NCBI GenBank assembly: GCA_963738185.1
Contig: CAVTVA010000003.1
Location: 992,001 to 1,056,000, forward strand
Length of the DNA stretch: 64,000 nucleotides
Source: AP-15 sp963738185
Lineage (GTDB): Bacteria > Pseudomonadota > Alphaproteobacteria > ATCC43930 > CGMCC-115725
Reading direction: 5' to 3'
Shown here piece after piece: positions 18,464 to 26,769 of the stretch (position 1 is the first letter of the stretch; each line of letters opens with the position of its first letter). Both the position numbers and the translations under genes were made by a program. The notes under the pieces are model-generated. The model did no database searches. It had not been told where the DNA came from and saw nothing but the letters and a program-made list of their open reading frames with translations.

Positions 18464-19214
18464 TCAGCCGCCGAGCCGCGCCATCACGTCCTCGGCCACT
18501 TCGAAATTGGCGTAGACGTTCTGCACGTCGTCGCTGTCCTCCAGCGTCTCGAGCAGCTTGAACAGCGCCACTGCGGTGTCCTCGTCGATCGGGGCGGCGG
18601 CTTTCGGGCGCCAGACCAGCCGGGCCGAGGCGGCCGGCCCGAGGCGCTGCTCGAGGGCGTCGCGCACCGCGTTCAAGTCGTCGGCGGCGCTGGTCACCAG
18701 ATGCTGCTCATCGTCGCTTTCGACATTTTCGGCGCCGGCCTCGATCGACTGCCTCGAACATTTCCTCGGCCCCGGCCGTCGCCGCCGGATAGACGATCTC
18801 GCCGACGCGGTCGAACAAAAAGCCCACGCTGTTGGTTTCGCCGAGGGCGCCGCCCGACTTGGTAAAGGCAGCGCGAATTTCGCTCGCCGTGCGATTGCGG
18901 TTGTCGGTCAGCGCCTCGACGATGACCGCCGTCCCGCCCGGGCCATAGCCTTCGTAGCGCACCTCGTCATAAGCCGCCTCGCCTTCGCCGCCGGCGCCGC
19001 GCCTAATCGCCCGATCGACCGTGTCCTTGGGCATGTTGGCCTGGCGGGCGGCCAGCACCGCCGCGCGCAGCCGCGGGTTGGCGGCCGGATCGGGCATACC
19101 GGTCCGCGCCGCCGTGGTCAGTTCCCGGATGATCTTGGTGAAGACCTTGGCGCGCTTTTTATCCTGCGCGCCCTTCCGGTACATGATGTTTTTGAATTGC
19201 GAATGGCCGGCCAT
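18464..19214 (-). CDS. yebC: YebC/PmpR family protein (one +1 frameshift)
   Basis: Conserved cytosolic YebC/TACO1 family protein, described as a transcription regulator and, in recent work on homologues, as a ribosome factor easing translation of proline stretches. About 249 residues after frame repair. Seen: 'MAGHSQFKNIMYRKGAQDKKRAK', broken here as the family N-terminus, 'ANMPKDTVDRAIRRG', 'YEGYGPGGTAVIVE' and 'TDNRNRTASEIRAAFTK'. One extra base near 18745 separates 'EEMFEAV' from 'IEAGAENVESDDEQHLV'. The start is set by the conserved MAGHSQF. The Pro-rich TolA and CpoB encoded nearby would be plausible beneficiaries (inference). Confidence 0.94.
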
Positions 19215-19363
19215 GGATCTCTGCGCGGCTCCCCAGGGGCCTCGGGCGCAAAACTCTGCGTAGGGGCTGACGAGCGGGCTAACAACCCAATATGGCAAGA
19301 TTGGGGCATCCCCGGGCGGCTTTGGCCAGCCCCGGAAAGCGCTGAGCTGACGCCGTTTCGGGG

Positions 19364-20191
19364 TCAGCGGCCGATCAGCGGCGCGGCAGATGCTGGTGCC
19401 AGGCGGCCGCCGATTCGGACCGGCTCGACCCGTCGGGCGAGCCCGCTCGCCTCATCGGTTTCGAGCAGAATGCCGCATAGAGTGGCCTCGCCCTCGGCCA
19501 CCTGCGGGCGCTCGCCCGGCATCTTGGTGACAAAGCGGCGCACCGCCGCCGCCTTTTGCAGCCCGATCACCAAATCGTAGTCGCCGCACATCCCGGCGTC
19601 GGTCTGATAGGCGGTGCCGCCCGGAAAGATCTGCGCGTCCGCGGTCGGGATGTGCGAGTGGCTGCCAAACACCGCCGAGACGCGGCCATCGGCGAAATGG
19701 CCCATGGCCATCTTCTCGCTCGACGCCTCAGCGTGCATGTCAACGAGGATCGCGGCCGGGCCGCTGCCGAGCGGATGCTCGGCGAGGATCGCCGCGAGCC
19801 GGGCGAACGGGTCGTCGAGCGCGTCCATAAACAGCCGGCCCATCAGATTGATCACCAGCGCCTCCCGCCCATCGCCGAGCGGATGCAGCCGCCAGCCGGA
19901 GCCGGGGGTGCCGGCCGGAAAATTCGCCGGCCGCAACACGCACGGGTCGCGCTCGATATAGGAGATCAGCTCGCGCTGGTCCCAGACATGGTTGCCGGTG
20001 GTCAGCACGTCCACGCCGCTATCATACAACTCGCCGCACAGCCGCTCGGTCAGGCCGGCGCCATGCGCCGCGTTCTCGGCGTTGACCACGACGAGATCGA
20101 GGGCCAGGCCGCGGCGCAGCCCCGGCACATGCGCTTTGACCGCCTCGCGCCCCGGCCGCCCCATCACATCGCCGCAAAATAGGATGTTCAT
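19364..20191 (-). CDS. YmdB-type metallophosphoesterase (TIGR00282 family)
   Basis: Calcineurin-like phosphoesterase of 275 residues; B. subtilis YmdB hydrolyses cyclic nucleotides and affects biofilm formation. Seen: 'FCGDVMGRPGREA' with the first metal Asp, 'NAENAAHGAGLT', 'TTGNHVWDQRE', 'LVDMHAEASSEKMAMG', and 'FGSHSHIPTADAQI' with the last metal His residues. The conserved start 'MNILFCGD' fixes the ATG. It lies 149 bases upstream of yebC and is divergent from the aldo/keto reductase. The role in this organism is unknown. Confidence 0.9.
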   Translation of the reverse strand: MNILFCGDVMGRPGREAVKAHVPGLRRGLALDLVVVNAENAAHGAGLTERLCGELYDSGVDVLTTGNHVWDQRELISYIERDPCVLRPANFPAGTPGSGWRLHPLGDGREALVINLMGRLFMDALDDPFARLAAILAEHPLGSGPAAILVDMHAEASSEKMAMGHFADGRVSAVFGSHSHIPTADAQIFPGGTAYQTDAGMCGDYDLVIGLQKAAAVRRFVTKMPGERPQVAEGEATLCGILLETDEASGLARRVEPVRIGGRLAPASAAPLIGR

Positions 20192-20259
20192 TACGTTGCA
20201 CTGCCCGCCCGGTCGCGTCATCGTCAACACTTTTTTCGTCATTCGCGTCTTATCCGTCG

Positions 20260-20286
20260 TTCCCGCAAGCGACGCGAAAGCGGGAA
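20260..20286. repeat. REP-like hairpin (TTCCCGC...GCGGGAA)
   Basis: Perfect 7-base inverted repeat, TTCCCGC at 20260-20266 and GCGGGAA at 20280-20286, with a 13-base loop. It is embedded in 'CGTCGTTCCCGC' and 'GCGGGAACCCA', a sequence form often repeated in alphaproteobacterial genomes. It lies in the 206-base divergent region between ymdB and the aldo/keto reductase. Confidence 0.6.
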
Positions 20287-20397
20287 CCCATATGTGAGAC
20301 GGCCCCCATCTCCACGCCCGTAACACGGCCTCCTCTTAAATCAGCCTTTGGTTTGGGGCAGATCTGATGAAAATGCCTGCAAGCGCGAGGGCTCGTC

Positions 20398-21400
20398 ATG
20401 GAACGTCTTAGGTTCGGCAATTCCGATCTTACCGTTTCAGCGATCGGTCTTGGCTGTTACGGCATGTCGGGGGTTTATGGTCCGGCGGACGACGCGGAGT
20501 CGGTCGCCACTATCCGCCGCGCGCTCGATCTCGGGATTAACCTTCTCGACACCTCTGCCAGCTACGGCGAAGGCCACAATCACCGCCTGATCGGCCAAGC
20601 CATCCGCGGCCGCAGACAGGAGGTGGTGATCCACTCGAAAAGCGGCAGCCCGCGCGGCGGCGGCCCAGATGCCGTGCGCGGCGGAGGCGATCCGCGTTAC
20701 CTGCGCCAAATCTGCGAGCAGAGCCTGCAAAATCTCGGGATCGAGGCGCTCGACGTCTTTTGCATGTCGCGCGTCGATCCGAACGTGCCGATCGAGGAAA
20801 GCGTCGGGGGCATGGCCGAGCTCGTCAATGAGGGCAAGACACGGTACATCTCGCTCTCGGAATGCTCGGCTGCATCGCTGAGGCGCGGCAGTGCCGTCCA
20901 CCCGCTGGCTTCGCTGCAGATGGAGTATTCGCTGTTCTCGCGCGATGCCGAACAGCAAGGCCAGATCGACGCCTGCCACGAGCTGGGCATGGCCATGATG
21001 GCCTATGCCGTGCTCGGACGCGGGATGCTGAGCGCCCAGGCTCCCGCAGCGCAGGAGCTGGCGGCCGATGATGTTCGTCGCGGGCTGCCCCGCTTCCACA
21101 GCATCGAATATCGAGCAGAACCTCGGGCTGCGCTCTGCGCTCGAGGCCATTGCGCGCCGCAAGAACGCCACGCTCGCCCAGCTGTCGATCGCGTGGCCAA
21201 TGGCCCAGGGAAAGCGTGCGGGCGTCTTCGTCCTCCCGATACCGGGCGCCAAATCGCGCAGGCACCTTGAGGAGAATGTGCGCGCGGCGGACCTTGCGTT
21301 CACGGCGGAAGATCTTGCGGAAATCGACCGCATCGCCCCGCCCGGCGCCGCATCGGGCACGCGCTACCCGGCAGGACAAATGCACCGAGTGAATGTGTGA
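20398..21400 (+). CDS. Aldo/keto reductase, one +1 frameshift and altered active site
   Basis: NADPH-dependent aldo/keto reductase family (TIM barrel), about 333 residues after repair. Seen: 'IGLGCYGMSGVYG', catalytic-type Asp and Tyr in 'LLDTSASYGEGHNHRLIG', Lys in 'IHSKSG', and the C-terminal cofactor loop 'FVLPIPGAKSRRHLEENV'. Where the fourth catalytic residue (His) is expected, before 'RVDPNVPIEE', the sequence reads 'FCMSRVDP', so Ser replaces His. One extra base near 21103 separates 'GLPRFHS' from 'SNIEQNLGLRSALE'. The His change may reduce aldehyde reduction, or it may be another base error. Substrate unknown. Confidence 0.82.
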
Positions 21401-21432
21401 CGCGCGATCCCAACCCCGGCCTGCTGTTGCCG

Positions 21433-21446
21433 CTAGCGCGCGCTAG
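21433..21446. repeat. 14-base perfect palindrome at a convergent gene junction
   Basis: CTAGCGCGCGCTAG, self-complementary over all 14 bases, between two convergent genes and covering the yaiI stop. It lacks a T-run, so I do not call it a terminator. It may be chance in GC-rich DNA. Confidence 0.4.
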
Positions 21447-21925
21447 ATTCGCGACTTATCGCTATGGGCCGCCTCTCGCAAGGCCGCCTGCAAAGCTGTG
21501 TCGAGCGCCTCGAGGAATCGTGACCGATCCTTCCTGGTCAGCGGGGCTGGCCCGCGGGTGTTCGCCCCCAGCTCCCGCAGGTGCCGGGCGATCTCACGAC
21601 CAGCGAGCGCGTTGCCGATATTCGCTCGCGTAAAATGCTTGCCGGTCGGGGAGACAACGCGCGCGCCGACTTTGAGGCAGCGTGAGGCCAGCGGGATGTC
21701 GGAGGTGACGCATACGTCGACAGCGGTGATGTGCTCCGCAATCCAGTCGTCGGCCGCGTCAGCGCTGTCGCCGACGAGAACCATGTTCACATTCGGCGTG
21801 CCTGGGGGCCGGATCGGCCGCGAGCCGTTGGCGACGAGGAAAACGTTGAGCCGAAGGCGCGCCGCCACGCGGTAAATCTCCTCGCGCACCGGGCACGCGT
21901 CGCCGTCGATATAGATATCGGTCAA
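21443..21925 (-). CDS. YaiI/YqxD family protein (UPF0178, DUF188)
   Basis: Conserved protein of 160 residues with a PIN-like fold and no settled function. Seen: N-terminal 'IYIDGDACPVREEIYRVA', the central 'VTSDIPLASRCLKVGARVVSPTG' region (quoted in part as the family core 'SDIPLASRCL'), and 'RGPAPLTRKDRSRFLEALD' near the C-terminus. The best start is TTG; no in-frame ATG precedes the conserved N-terminus. Its stop codon lies inside a 14-base perfect palindrome shared with the end of the convergent aldo/keto reductase region. Confidence 0.88.
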   Translation of the reverse strand: MTDIYIDGDACPVREEIYRVAARLRLNVFLVANGSRPIRPPGTPNVNMVLVGDSADAADDWIAEHITAVDVCVTSDIPLASRCLKVGARVVSPTGKHFTRANIGNALAGREIARHLRELGANTRGPAPLTRKDRSRFLEALDTALQAALREAAHSDKSRI

Positions 21926-22074
21926 CTCTCGGCCCGTCGTGGTTGGAACATGGCCGCCGATCAGCCGCTACGACGGCCGTCGCCTCACCCGACTACCCTC
22001 GGCGGCTGTCGCCAATGCCTCGCGCCGCCGCTCTCGCGCTAGAACGGCGTCGATCTCAACGGTCGAACAATAAC

Positions 22075-23259
22075 CTATTCGGCCGCGGCCGCGACTTTTG
22101 CGGTGCGGAAGGCCGGGATTACCTCCTTGGCGAACCGGTCTAGGTCTTCCAGCTGGATGTCGAGCGGGGTGCCGAGCGGGGTGGCGCAGATCACCCGATC
22201 GATGCCGGGATAGCGCTTCTCGACCGCCTTAAGCTGCTCGATGATGTCGGCCGCCGTGCCGGCGAGGAAGCCGCCGGCCCTGACCGCGTCCTCGATCGTC
22301 GGCAGCTTTGTCGTGGCGGCGAGCCTGGGGTCGCGCATCGCCGCGATCTGCTCGTCGCTCAAAGCCCGGACGAGCCGCAACTCGCCAAACATCTTCATAT
22401 TCTCTTCGTAATGCGGGGCGGCCTCGCGGATCGCCTGCTCGCGGCTCTTGGCGATGTGGAACTGGAAGCCAAGCGCGAGGCGCTCGCCGAGCTCGAGCTT
22501 GATGCCGCGGCGCGCATAAGCGGCCTGGAACCCGATCAGGTGGCGCTCGACAGCACCCCCCTCGGCGGACCCGCCGCCGATGACGCCGCGGATGCCGTGC
22601 TTGGCCATGAAATCGAACGCGCGCTCCGAGCCGCTTTGGATCGGCTGCCAGCATTCCACCGGCAGGTGCTCGGGGCCAGGGACCAGGGTGATCTCTTTCA
22701 AGGTGTAGCCGCGATACGGCACCTGCGGCGGGATCGTGTAGAATTTGCCCTGGTGCGAGAACGGTTTCCCCTCGAAAGCCTTGAACAGGACGTCGACGCC
22801 TTCCTCGAACATCTCGCGGTTTGCTTCCTGATCGATCAGCGGTGCGCCGAAGCTCTCGACCTCCCGGGTGTGATAGCCGCGGGCAACCCCGAAGATCACC
22901 CGGCCGCCGGTCAGGATGTCGGCCATCGCGTAGTCTTCGGCGAGGCGCAGCGGGTGCCACATCGGCACGACGTTGAAGCCGCAACCGATCTTGATGTTCT
23001 TGGTCACGCCGCACAGATGCGTCGCCATCATCAGAAGGTTCGGGATCAGCTCCGTGCCTTCGGGCTGGAAATGGTGCTCGGCCATCCAGAACGTGTTGTA
23101 GCCGCGCTCGTCCATGCATTTGGCGTAGGCCACCACCTTGCGCAGCGCCTTGGCCAGCTCCGCCTGCGAATAGCGGCGCTCGTTGATCGGCTTGCCGGCA
23201 TAGCCGAGATCCTCCATGTCGGCGGTGCCGTAGTAGGAGCTGTCGAATTTCGTGATCAT
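22075..23259 (-). CDS. LLM class flavin-dependent oxidoreductase
   Basis: Luciferase-like monooxygenase family, TIM-barrel, FMN or F420 dependent, 394 residues. Seen: 'GYNTFWMAEHHFQPEG' (the typical W-x-x-E-H-H after the first strands), 'GCGFNVVPMWHPLRLAEDYAM', shortened here to the core 'WHPLRLAEDY', and 'VIFGVARGYHTREVESFG'. ATG 23259 is preferred over an upstream GTG because AGGA lies 8 bases before it. It is followed upstream by a GMC oxidoreductase on the same strand, 140 bases away. Substrate unknown; the family includes bacterial luciferases, alkanesulfonate and nitrilotriacetate monooxygenases. Confidence 0.88.
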   Translation of the reverse strand: MITKFDSSYYGTADMEDLGYAGKPINERRYSQAELAKALRKVVAYAKCMDERGYNTFWMAEHHFQPEGTELIPNLLMMATHLCGVTKNIKIGCGFNVVPMWHPLRLAEDYAMADILTGGRVIFGVARGYHTREVESFGAPLIDQEANREMFEEGVDVLFKAFEGKPFSHQGKFYTIPPQVPYRGYTLKEITLVPGPEHLPVECWQPIQSGSERAFDFMAKHGIRGVIGGGSAEGGAVERHLIGFQAAYARRGIKLELGERLALGFQFHIAKSREQAIREAAPHYEENMKMFGELRLVRALSDEQIAAMRDPRLAATTKLPTIEDAVRAGGFLAGTAADIIEQLKAVEKRYPGIDRVICATPLGTPLDIQLEDLDRFAKEVIPAFRTAKVAAAAE

Positions 23260-23398
23260 TGATTGGGTCCTCGCAAATCCATCCCAGACTATCGCCGGCG
23301 CCGGCGATTCTGTCTCGCTCAATTATCGCAGGTCGTCATTAATATCGCTGGTTCGGGCGTCGTGTGGGAAAGGACCAGCTGCACGGCTCTCAGGGTGG

Positions 23399-25000
23399 TC
23401 AGGTTGCGGTATTCAGCACCATGTCCGCCGCCTTTTCACCGATCATGATCGACGGCGCATTGGTATTGCCCGATGTCAAGGTCGGCATGATCGAGGCGTC
23501 GGCGACCCGCAGGCCGGCAATGCCGTGGACGCGCAGCTGGGCATCGACGACCGCCATCGGGTCGGACCCCATCTTGCAGGTCCCGACCGGATGGTAGGTG
23601 GTTTCCGCCGCCTGCTTCACCCAGCCCAGGATTTCGTCATCGGTGGTGCGATCGGCGCCGGGTAAGATCTCGCTGACCTGGAAGGCGGCCATGGCAGGGG
23701 CGGTCATGATCGCGCGGGCGATGCGGACCGCGCGCACCGTCAGCTCCGCATCGGGCGGCGACGACAGAAAGTTGAAGTTGATCGCGGGCGGCCGGCGTGG
23801 GTCGGCCGCGGCGATGTGAACCTGTCCCTTGCTCTCCGGACGCATCGGGTGGGCGTAGAGGGTCACGCCCGACTGGCGGGAGATCCTCGGGCCTCTGGGG
23901 CTCGGTTCGGTCAGCATCGGAATCCAACCCAGCATCAGGTCCGGCGCCTCCAATCCCTCGCGCGAGCAAACAAACGCCCGGATCGGGGCGCCCGCCATGG
24001 CGAGCATGCCCTGGCGGAACACCGCGTAGCGCGCCGCCTGATGCACCAGACCGAGGCCGCGCCCGCGATCGTTGAAGGTGACCCCCTTTTTGCCGATCAG
24101 CCAGCGGGTGCGCGGCACGTAATGGTCGCGCAGGTTTTCGCCGACGCCGGGCAGCGCATGGCGCACCTCGATGCCGAGATTGCGCAGCCGTTCGGCCTGG
24201 CCGATGCCGGACAGCTCCAGCAATTGCGGCGAGTTGAACGTGCCGGCGCTGACGACGACCTCGCGCGCCGCCCGGGCCTCGCGCACCTCACCGGCGACGG
24301 AGTAGCGCACACCGGTGCAGCGCTTGCCGTCGAGCATGAGCCCCAGGGTCAAGGCCTCGGTCTCGATAGAGAGGTTCCGGCGCTTGCGGATCGGGTCCAG
24401 ATAGCAGCGCGCCGTGCTCATGCGGCGGCCGGCGGCGATCGTCGCCTGGCTCATCGCGATGCCTTCTTGGCTCGCGCCGTTGTAATCCGGGTTGTGCCGG
24501 ATGCCGACCTGCGCCGCCGCCTCGATGATCGTCGCGAACAGCGGGTCGCGCGGTTCCGGGTTGGTGACGCGTAGCGGGCCCTCCCGGCCGCGGAAGGCGT
24601 CGTCGCCCTCGCCGGCATAGCTTTCCATGCGCTTGAAGAAGGGCAGCACCTCGGCGTAGCTCCAGCCGCGGTTGCCCATCTGCGCCCAGGTGTCGAAGTC
24701 CTGCGCCTGGCCGCGCACGAACACCATCCCGTTGATCGAGCTGGAGCCGCCGAGCAGCTTACCGCGCGGCACCGGGATCCGGCGGCCGTTGGTGCTCGCC
24801 TCGGGCTCGGCGGAATAGAGCCAGTTGGCCGCGGGATTGGCGATCAGCCGGGCCATTCCGATCGGAATGGCAGACCAGGGGTGACTGGCCCGACCGGCTT
24901 CGAGCAGCAGCACCGTGTTGCGCGGGTCTGCCGACAGCCGGTTGGCAACGGCCGCACCGGCCGACCCGGCGCCGACGACAATATAATCATAGGTTTGCAT
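23399..25000 (-). CDS. GMC family FAD oxidoreductase (choline dehydrogenase-like)
   Basis: Glucose-methanol-choline oxidoreductase, 533 residues. Seen: N-terminal FAD Rossmann motif 'VVGAGSAGAAVANRLS', the GMC signature region 'VPRGKLLGGSSSINGMVFVRG', 'SAGTFNSPQLLELSGIG', and the C-terminal active-site block 'TTYHPVGTCKMG' with its catalytic His, followed by 'VADASIMPTLTSGNTNAPSI' (family core 'DASIMP'). It probably oxidises a primary alcohol to an aldehyde. Choline is not certain, as no betaine genes lie nearby. ATG start at the conserved N-terminus; divergent from the PrpD-like gene. Confidence 0.92.
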   Translation of the reverse strand: MQTYDYIVVGAGSAGAAVANRLSADPRNTVLLLEAGRASHPWSAIPIGMARLIANPAANWLYSAEPEASTNGRRIPVPRGKLLGGSSSINGMVFVRGQAQDFDTWAQMGNRGWSYAEVLPFFKRMESYAGEGDDAFRGREGPLRVTNPEPRDPLFATIIEAAAQVGIRHNPDYNGASQEGIAMSQATIAAGRRMSTARCYLDPIRKRRNLSIETEALTLGLMLDGKRCTGVRYSVAGEVREARAAREVVVSAGTFNSPQLLELSGIGQAERLRNLGIEVRHALPGVGENLRDHYVPRTRWLIGKKGVTFNDRGRGLGLVHQAARYAVFRQGMLAMAGAPIRAFVCSREGLEAPDLMLGWIPMLTEPSPRGPRISRQSGVTLYAHPMRPESKGQVHIAAADPRRPPAINFNFLSSPPDAELTVRAVRIARAIMTAPAMAAFQVSEILPGADRTTDDEILGWVKQAAETTYHPVGTCKMGSDPMAVVDAQLRVHGIAGLRVADASIMPTLTSGNTNAPSIMIGEKAADMVLNTAT

Positions 25001-25195
25001 GTCTGGTGCTCCCGCGCCGCCCGGCAGGCTTGGCTAGCAAGACCAGGCCCGCGGCCTCGATGCCCGCTGGTCGGGCACTATGCCGGGCTTCGAGGGATGA
25101 TCAAGCCCGACGCTGCCTGCCCCTCGCCAAACGAATGCCACTGCTTCGTTCCGCTCCGGTAGAATGGCGTCCGATCAGTTGGCCGGTTGGAAGAT

Positions 25196-26563
25196 ATGAT
25201 GATGGAAGATCCCGCTTGGCGCCTGGCTCAGCATGTTTGTCGCACGGGCTATGCGGATTTGCCGGGGAGCGCGGTCGAATCCGCCCGTCGCGATATTCTC
25301 GATACGTTTGGCTGCATGCTCGGCGGCAGCGGCTCCCCCGGGATTGCCGAGCTTTGCAGAGTGCTCTCCCGCTGGGGCGGGCTGCCGGAAAGCCGCGTCC
25401 TGCTGCGCGCGATCCGCTTGCCGGCGCCACAAGCGGCGTTCTTAAACGCCGGGATGGGTCACGCGCTCGATTTCGACGACACGCTCGATAGCGGCGGGTC
25501 GATCCATCCCGGCGTCTCCGTGCTGAGCGCGGCGCTCGCCCTCTGCGATAGCCTCGATGGCGTCACCGGGCAGGATCTCCTGTTGGCCGTAACGCTGGGG
25601 CTCGATGTTTCGTGCCGCATCGCGCTCGCCAGCACGGTCGATCGGGGCTGGCACCGCACGGCGGCGATCGGGGTGTTCGGCGCCGCGGCCACGGCCGGCA
25701 AGCTGATCGGGCTCGGGCCAGAGCAAATGCTGGACGCGCTCGGCATCGCCTACAGCCATGCCGCCGGCAATCGCCAATGCATCCTTGACGGAGCCCTGAC
25801 CAAGCGGATGCAGGCCGGCCAGGCGGCAAGTGCGGGCGTTTTCTCGGCGGTTTTGGCGCAGACGGGGTTCACCGGGGCGCATGCTGTATTCAATGGCCGT
25901 TTTGGGTTTTTCGAGCTGTATCAGCCGAACGGGTACGACGCCTCGGTGCTGCTGCGCAACCTGGGCACGGTTTTCCGCGGCGAGGCGCTGAGCTACAAGC
26001 CCTATCCTTGTGGTCGGCCATTGCATGGCGCGATCGACGCCGCGCTGGCCGCACGAGCGCGTCTCGGAATCGAGCGGCCGGACCAAATAGCCTCGGTGAC
26101 GATCAAGACAGACCCCGCCGCGCACAGCGACCAATTTGGCCGCGGCCCGGCGAAGCGCCGCCCGACCCAGGTGGTAGAAGCTCAGTTCGCGCAACCCTTT
26201 CTGGTCGCCACCGCGCTGGTGCATGGCAAGGTCGGCATAGCCGAGGTCGACGGTCTCGGCGACGCCTTGGTTCGCGATCTGTCGGACCGGATCGCCGGTA
26301 TCCCTCGGGACGGCAGACCGAAAGGGTGGCTCCGCATCACCGTGAAAACAACCGACGGGCGCTCAGTTGCCGTCGAGGCCACCGATCCAATCGGGTCGCC
26401 GCAGAAGCCGCTGACCAAGGCTCAGCACGAGGCAAAGTTCCGCGACTGCGCGCACAACGCCGTGCAGCCGCTCTCCGAGGCAAGCGTGAATGCCGTGTTG
26501 GCAACAATCGAACGATTGGACAGCCTGCCGGACGCGCGGCAGCTGATGACGCCATTCAGCTAG
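25196..26563 (+). CDS. MmgE/PrpD family protein
   Basis: Member of the 2-methylcitrate dehydratase/cis-aconitate decarboxylase/iminodisuccinate epimerase fold family, about 455 residues. Seen: 'GHALDFDDTLDSGGSIHPG' near residue 90, 'WHRTAAIGVFGAAATAGKL', and 'SYKPYPCGRPLHGAIDAAL', all conserved family blocks. There are several adjacent ATGs (25196, 25199, 25202); a TTG at 25187 is also open. No prpB or prpC is nearby, so a methylcitrate role is not supported and the substrate is unknown. A SAM-II riboswitch for the next gene begins 62 bases after its stop. Confidence 0.88.
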   Translation: MMMEDPAWRLAQHVCRTGYADLPGSAVESARRDILDTFGCMLGGSGSPGIAELCRVLSRWGGLPESRVLLRAIRLPAPQAAFLNAGMGHALDFDDTLDSGGSIHPGVSVLSAALALCDSLDGVTGQDLLLAVTLGLDVSCRIALASTVDRGWHRTAAIGVFGAAATAGKLIGLGPEQMLDALGIAYSHAAGNRQCILDGALTKRMQAGQAASAGVFSAVLAQTGFTGAHAVFNGRFGFFELYQPNGYDASVLLRNLGTVFRGEALSYKPYPCGRPLHGAIDAALAARARLGIERPDQIASVTIKTDPAAHSDQFGRGPAKRRPTQVVEAQFAQPFLVATALVHGKVGIAEVDGLGDALVRDLSDRIAGIPRDGRPKGWLRITVKTTDGRSVAVEATDPIGSPQKPLTKAQHEAKFRDCAHNAVQPLSEASVNAVLATIERLDSLPDARQLMTPFS

Positions 26564-26624
26564 CTTAGTAGGGTGCCAATTTGCAGGTTGACAGCGGGGA
26601 AGGTGCACGGTAGTACACGCCCAT

Positions 26625-26682
26625 CGTGGTGGATTTGAGCCGACCGGCTTGCGGCCACGTTAAAAAAGCGCTAAAAGGTCGG
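26625..26682 (+). promoter_or_regulatory. SAM-II riboswitch (metA-type RNA) upstream of metZ
   Basis: H-type pseudoknot aptamer that binds S-adenosylmethionine. P1 is CGTGG (26625-26629) pairing with CCACG (26655-26659). The pseudoknot pairs CCGACC (26640-26645) with GGTCGG (26677-26682), a perfect six-base match. The conserved 'GGATTTGAGCCG', 'GGCTTGC' and the A-rich 'TTAAAAAAGCGCTAAAA' joining region match the class as I know it. Its place before metZ fits methionine feedback control. Confidence 0.92.
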
Positions 26683-26695
26683 GTGTTCTGAAAGG

Positions 26696-26728
26696 AGCCC
26701 TGGCCCGCGCGGGACCGGGGCTTTTGTT
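26696..26728 (+). terminator. Hairpin with U-run behind the SAM-II aptamer
   Basis: AGCCC at 26696-26700 pairs with GGGCT at 26718-26722. An inner stem (GG/CC, then CCC/GGG) closes a four-base loop, and CTTTTGTTT follows. This has the form of an intrinsic terminator 14 bases beyond the aptamer and 41 bases before the metZ ATG, so attenuation is the likely output. No clear competing antiterminator stem was found by eye. Confidence 0.65.
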
Positions 26729-26769
26729 TGCCCGGGCGCGGCGCGGCCTCGAATTGGAGAGACTTGCCG

